Source: Jaenimonas drosophilae | Taxonomy: Eukaryota; Euglenozoa; Kinetoplastea; Trypanosomatida; Trypanosomatidae | Length of the DNA: 11,615 bases | Reading direction: 5' to 3' | NCBI GenBank assembly: GCA_030849065.1 | Contig: JASAON010001309.1 | Location: forward strand, 1-11,615 | Part shown: positions 8,456-11,615 of the stretch, in pieces | Position numbering within the stretch: position 1 is the first letter of the stretch | How the letters are laid out: each line of letters starts with the position of its first letter | Notes under the pieces: generated by a model | The model's input: only the letters and a program-made list of their open reading frames with translations | The model's database searches: none | Told to the model about the DNA's origin: nothing | Made by a program: the position numbers and the translations under genes

Positions 8456-8828
8456 GGTACCTACATCACCAACAATCAATCACGTTCATCATGATGGTTT
8501 GTTGCATTTTTTTTGTTGTTGTCGTTGTCTGTGTATCGTTGCGTAGCAGTATGGTTGAGATGATGGCATCTGTTGCATATGTGAAGATGGACGTCATTGG
8601 GGTATCAATGAAATGTGTGTGGCACCCAACGTGTGTATGAGGGGGGCTTCTCTCTCTTCCTCTTACTTCACACATCATGCCGTCATTATCTCCTGGCATT
8701 ATCTCGTCTTTTCAATCGTGTAGTAGTGCAGCAAATAGGACGAAGGTTCTTCACCTCCATCCACTCGCTGAAGGTGGAACAACAACAACAACAACAACAC
8801 AAGCAGCAAAAAAAAACACAAACACAAA
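8456..8828 (+). promoter_or_regulatory. Intergenic region with candidate trans-splice acceptor and CAA-rich leader of VPS28
   Basis: This 373-base spacer has no supported gene. It starts with mixed sequence and a T-rich block (about 8507-8530: eight Ts, then TTG repeats), which may belong to the 3' untranslated region of the dehydrogenase mRNA. A seven-G run (8640-8646) sits directly before a strong CT tract (about 8648-8669). A second pyrimidine patch (about 8688-8714) ends in ATCGTGTAG, with AG at 8722-8723 and another AG three bases on. The leader from there to the VPS28 ATG would be about 105 bases. It contains AAC repeats (8778-8798) and an A-rich end. Open frames here are short and low in complexity. 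Confidence 0.55.
8778..8798 (+). repeat. AAC/CAA trinucleotide repeat in the VPS28 leader
   Basis: Seven AAC units, followed by an A-rich run that continues to the ATG at 8829. CAA-rich leaders are generally unstructured and favour ribosome scanning. That this helps translation here is an inference. Confidence 0.9.
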
Positions 8829-9443
8829 ATGAGTGTGGTTGATATCAGCCCGGATGACCGCCAAAACGTGGAGTACCTCGCCGACCTCTTCGCTACCCTC
8901 ACCGCCATTGAGCAGGTGGAGAAGGCCAGCCGCCGGGACCTCATCACGCAGGAACAATACTCAAGCACGGTACGACGTTTGCTGGATAAATACAAGGCCA
9001 CCCTGAGCCACATTGACAAGGGCCGCAACCCCTACTTCACAACGATTGAGGAATTCATGAATCGCTACTGCCCCAAGCACTCCGCCGCGCGAGAGACCAT
9101 CACAAATGGTCCTGCAAGTAGCCCTACCGAAAACACCGCCCGCTTTCTTGCTCGCCAATCGATGGAGTGTGGGCAGTACTTCATCACTCTTCTTGATGCT
9201 CTGCGCTTGCAACAGACCTCCGTGGATGCCATCAACCCGCTCCTCGTGGACCTTCTGAAGGGATTGGCGAAGCTCAACCTCTCCGAGCGAGATTTCTGCC
9301 AACGTTTGACGAGCTGGCGCATCAAGCTGGATGGGATGAATGCCGCCGACATGTTGGATGATGCGAGCGCACGTGAATTTGCCTACGACCTCGAGCGCGG
9401 ATACAACTGCCTGCGCACCTACTTGGATGATGATGCGTCATAG
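8829..9443 (+). CDS. VPS28: VPS28, ESCRT-I subunit
   Basis: VPS28 is a core subunit of ESCRT-I, which sorts ubiquitinated membrane proteins into multivesicular endosomes; it acts on the cytosolic face of endosomes. The protein has 204 residues, close to the usual length of about 220. The N-terminal core (about 12-85) carries the family pattern AIEQVEKASRRDLITQEQY followed by the RLLDKYKATL helix; in the family this part packs with the other ESCRT-I subunits. A short variable linker rich in Ser, Thr and Pro (about 86-108) follows. The C-terminal four-helix domain (about 109-203) shows ECGQYFITLLDALRL, AINPLLVDLLKGL and the closing LDGMNAADMLDD and FAYDLERGYN helices. In other eukaryotes this domain contacts ESCRT-II or ESCRT-III. 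No membrane segment or targeting peptide is visible. The ATG used is preceded by an A-rich leader. The match runs along the full length, so the gene looks intact. Confidence 0.93.
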   Translation: MSVVDISPDDRQNVEYLADLFATLTAIEQVEKASRRDLITQEQYSSTVRRLLDKYKATLSHIDKGRNPYFTTIEEFMNRYCPKHSAARETITNGPASSPTENTARFLARQSMECGQYFITLLDALRLQQTSVDAINPLLVDLLKGLAKLNLSERDFCQRLTSWRIKLDGMNAADMLDDASAREFAYDLERGYNCLRTYLDDDAS

Positions 9444-9786
9444 TCATTCCGTGTGTTCGTGTGAGTGTGTGAGCTGAACTCATCACCTCCCCCACCCCCT
9501 CCCCGCAGTGTATCAGCAGATACCTTTATCAATCCGCGTCATTGGGTATGCTGGCCTGCACAGACGTGCCTTGGCTCCACACTGGTTGCTCAACTTGATG
9601 TTACATCATCATCTCTCTCCTCTCTTGGCAAGTGAAGGGGGGGCTCAGGCTTCTTTTCATGTTGTATCACGGTTGTATCACTCAACGTCATCTTCTTCTT
9701 CTTCTTGTGTTGCCATCATCTCGTTTATTCTTGGTTTGTGTAGCTAGTTCTTCACACACTGGTAGGTTGGAGGACGGCTGTTGGCC
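9444..9786 (+). promoter_or_regulatory. Intergenic region with two candidate trans-splice acceptors before CWC22
   Basis: No supported gene in this 343-base spacer. A TG-rich start is followed by a very pure C/T tract (about 9485-9505) ending in CAG at 9505-9507, only about 60 bases after the VPS28 stop. Right behind it is a small perfect hairpin, GTATC-AGCA-GATAC (9510-9523). Further on are a seven-G run near 9638, a TCT repeat (about 9688-9706), a second T-rich patch and TTTGTGTAG with AG at 9742-9743. The latter is 43 bases before the CWC22 ATG and resembles the acceptors of the other genes, so it is my preferred site. The upstream C-rich site could give a longer leader. Confidence 0.55.
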
Positions 9787-11505
9787 ATGAGTCGCTATGT
9801 GCTCCCACACAAGCGAAAGCAGCTCAGCGCGGATGAGTTGGCCGACGTCAACGCCGCCCCCTTTCAGCAGGCAGCGTGGCAGGCGCTCAATCGCAGCATC
9901 ACGAGCGTGGTGAACCGCGTGAGCGGCGATAACGTGGCGCAGAGCTCCAAGGAGCTCTTCCGCGAGAACATCATCCGTGGGCGTGGCCTCCTCGCCCGGT
10001 GTTTGATGCGGGCCCAATCAGTTGATCATGAATTAACCCCAGTTTTGTGTTCTTTGGTGAGCTGCGTCAACCGTGTGTTGCCGCACGTCGTCCTGCTCTT
10101 GTGCAAACGCCTGGTGATGGCGTGGAATCGTGCCCTCCTTCGTAAGGATTTTGGCGCGCTAGAGGGCCTCGCCACCTTCTTGTGTGGGCTCTACGTCTTT
10201 GAGGTGGTGGATGTTGGCATCATTTACCAAATGTTGCTGCGGCACCTGATGGACCCCGCACATGGAGAGGAGGACGTGGCGCAGGCGGCACACATCTTCC
10301 GCCACACCTTCAAGGCCATGGCGATGCGCAATCCTCGGCAGTTTCACGAACAAGTGCTCACACCATTTCGCACACTCTTGGCGATGGACGAGGACTTCGA
10401 CGGCGGTCAGCGCCTCTCCGCGCGTGGGCAGGCGGTGTTGGAGAGCTGCTTGAAGGAGGTGCAGCAGTGGGAACGGCACAGTGGCGAGCAGGCCTTGATT
10501 CCACCGAGTCTTGAGACGTTTGATCTCCATGGACAGACGACGCATGAGTTGGATGCGGGTGAGCGCTACGACACCGAAGACGTGCTCGATCGCTTCGTCA
10601 TGGATAAGGAGTACCAGGCACATGAAGATCAGTATGAGGTGACACGATGCGCCGTTTTGGGAGATGGGTGGGCGACGGAGTTGCTGGAGCAAGTTGCCGC
10701 GGCGGAATCTGATTCTGACGCCGAGCACGATGGTGAAGAAGAGGATGGTGTTGGTGGTGATGAGCATATGCAGCGCCGCCGAGATCATGGTGGTGGTGTA
10801 GGCCAAGAGGCCACCTCCGTCAACGCACCGCCGTCGGAGGCACCGAAACCCATCGTGGATCCCCACGAACGCGAGACACGCAAACAGGTATACATGGCCC
10901 TGCGTAGCAGCATTCGTGCCGATGAGGCCGTACACAAGATTCTGCGTAGTATGCAGCCCCAGACGGAGCGTTCCATCTGCTTCATGGTCGTGGAAGGATG
11001 CTGTGAGGAGCGGTCCTACCGCAAGCTCTACGCCATGGCGGCGGAGCGCCTGTGCAAGAGCAACGCCCGCTTTCAGACCTTCTTTGCGGAATCCTTCCGT
11101 GAGCGCTACCTCGGGGCGACGGATCTGACGGTGAAGCAGATTGAGTACAGCTGCCACATCTTCGTACACCTCCTCCGCACCGACTCGCTCTACTGGAGCC
11201 GCTGCTTGACGGTGTTGGATATCGTGGATAATGATGAATCTCAACGCCTCTTCCTCCAACAACTGTTGCAAGGTCTCGTTGAGGCGATGGGTATGACGGC
11301 GGTGGTGCGCCGACTGCTCCACCCAGATGGAGAGGTCTTCCGCGCATGTACGAAGCTCTTTCCCATTCACCGCGAGCGCGAGGCGCTTGAGTTCGCCATC
11401 AATCTCTATCAAGCCATGAATCTGTCTGAGCTCACCGCCCCACTGCGGCAGGCACTAGAGCAAGTACATCAGGGGGCACCGACACAGCGACGGCGTGTTG
11501 AGTAG
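9787..11505 (+). CDS. CWC22: CWC22, spliceosome factor with MIF4G and MA3 domains
   Basis: CWC22 is a nuclear spliceosome component; in other eukaryotes it is needed for the catalytic step and holds eIF4A3 for exon-junction complex loading. The protein has 572 residues. The MIF4G domain (about 31-225) opens with AWQALNRSITSVVNRV and carries the hallmark ELFRENIIRGRGLLARC. A conserved linker (about 255-295) with LDAGERYDTEDVLDRF matches the family segment after MIF4G. An acidic and Gly/His-rich spacer follows (about 305-345: SDSDAEHDGEEEDG). The MA3 domain (about 366-480) begins RKQVYMALRSSI and includes VVEGCCEERSYRKLYA, and the downstream helical part reaches EFAINLYQAMNLSELTAPLR. It ends soon after, with no Arg/Ser-rich tail of the animal type, so its size is like yeast Cwc22. 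NOM1/Sgd1 share the two domains, but the RGRGLLARC block and linker favour CWC22. The start is the first ATG; the frame extends two codons further only through a TTG. Confidence 0.93.
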   Translation: MSRYVLPHKRKQLSADELADVNAAPFQQAAWQALNRSITSVVNRVSGDNVAQSSKELFRENIIRGRGLLARCLMRAQSVDHELTPVLCSLVSCVNRVLPHVVLLLCKRLVMAWNRALLRKDFGALEGLATFLCGLYVFEVVDVGIIYQMLLRHLMDPAHGEEDVAQAAHIFRHTFKAMAMRNPRQFHEQVLTPFRTLLAMDEDFDGGQRLSARGQAVLESCLKEVQQWERHSGEQALIPPSLETFDLHGQTTHELDAGERYDTEDVLDRFVMDKEYQAHEDQYEVTRCAVLGDGWATELLEQVAAAESDSDAEHDGEEEDGVGGDEHMQRRRDHGGGVGQEATSVNAPPSEAPKPIVDPHERETRKQVYMALRSSIRADEAVHKILRSMQPQTERSICFMVVEGCCEERSYRKLYAMAAERLCKSNARFQTFFAESFRERYLGATDLTVKQIEYSCHIFVHLLRTDSLYWSRCLTVLDIVDNDESQRLFLQQLLQGLVEAMGMTAVVRRLLHPDGEVFRACTKLFPIHREREALEFAINLYQAMNLSELTAPLRQALEQVHQGAPTQRRRVE

Positions 11506-11615
11506 GCTACGTCAGCCCACATTGATGTGTGTGCGTGTGTGTGTGTGTGGCCCCACGTATGGTGCTCCTTCCTTCATTCTTCTCGGCTAAGATAAGCTGT
11601 ACCCACTTATCATGA
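11506..11615 (+). promoter_or_regulatory. 3' region of CWC22 and probable leader of a further gene
   Basis: After the CWC22 TAG come a TG repeat (11526-11549) and a pyrimidine tract (about 11565-11584, CTCCTTCCTTCATTCTTCTC), then CTAAG with AG at 11590-11591. An ATG sits at 11612-11614, at the edge of the window. The order is the same as before the other genes, so a sixth + strand gene may start here, but nothing of its protein can be read. Confidence 0.4.
11526..11549. repeat. TG dinucleotide microsatellite
   Basis: A TG run of 12 units with one CG interruption, 20 bases after the CWC22 stop. It is the opposite-strand form of the CA runs found between the first two genes. Confidence 0.9.

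Noticed and set aside
7622..8479. Antisense open frame (285 codons) opposite the aldehyde dehydrogenase
   Set aside because: It overlaps the catalytic part of a clear enzyme gene and has no family features.
8456..8640. Possible C/D-box small nucleolar RNA because of GATGATG
   Set aside because: GATGATG is part of the ubiquitous trinucleotide repeat here, and no well-spaced CTGA box or terminal stem was found.
9508..9747. Small + strand open frame between VPS28 and CWC22
   Set aside because: It begins only with GTG, its first ATG comes at about 9598, and its end is a Ser run coded by the pyrimidine tract; no protein-like features.
10159..11412. Long antisense open frame (417 codons) opposite CWC22
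   Set aside because: It mirrors a gene with strong full-length homology on the + strand. Its translation shows no recognisable domain, and it has no acceptor-like upstream tract. Codon bias of the + strand gene explains the absence of stops.
1..11615. CRISPR array, transposon or tRNA genes
   Set aside because: The repeats are simple di- and trinucleotide runs without unique spacers. I saw no terminal inverted repeats, transposase-like frame or cloverleaf on reading both strands.

Overview
The window looks like nuclear DNA of a compact protist, most likely a kinetoplastid (trypanosomatid, bodonid or relative). That assignment is an inference. It rests on five long intronless protein-coding genes that all lie on the + strand, separated by only about 210-370 bases. 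Before every gene there is a pyrimidine-rich tract ending in a TAG, usually of the form TGTGTAG or TTGTAG, followed by a short leader and an ATG. That is the layout of a polycistronic array whose mRNAs are cut apart by spliced-leader trans-splicing. No bacterial features are present (no Shine-Dalgarno sites or operon overlaps), and the proteins are eukaryote-specific (SWR1, VPS28, CWC22).

Layout, left to right: (1) 207-2960, an unrecognised 917-residue protein rich in alpha helix, possibly a helical-repeat protein. (2) 3181-6663, an SWR1-type Snf2 chromatin-remodelling ATPase with an HSA-like N-terminus, an intact split ATPase and an approximately 300-residue insert between the two lobes. (3) 6878-8455, an aldehyde dehydrogenase with a complete catalytic set and an unusual tryptophan-rich C-terminal tail. 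(4) 8829-9443, VPS28, an ESCRT-I subunit. (5) 9787-11505, CWC22, a spliceosome factor with MIF4G and MA3 domains. The last 110 bases hold a TG repeat and the probable leader of a further gene.

The genes do not form one pathway. They cover chromatin, aldehyde metabolism, endosomal sorting and splicing, as expected in a kinetoplastid-style array where neighbours share transcription but not function. One link is worth noting: if mRNAs here are trans-spliced, CWC22 would help process all of its neighbours.

The region is full of simple repeats. One trinucleotide (GAT/ATG/TGA and its complement CAT/ATC/TCA) recurs in non-coding spacers and inside genes. In genes it is read as Asp, Ser or His runs. 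CA/TG dinucleotide runs are confined to spacers. For three genes (207, 3181, 9787) the longest open frame extends upstream only through TTG or GTG codons, so I placed the start at the first ATG. I see no mobile element, RNA gene or CRISPR array. I found no clear new multi-gene system; the best novelty candidates are the orphan first gene, the SWR1 insert and the aldehyde dehydrogenase tail.
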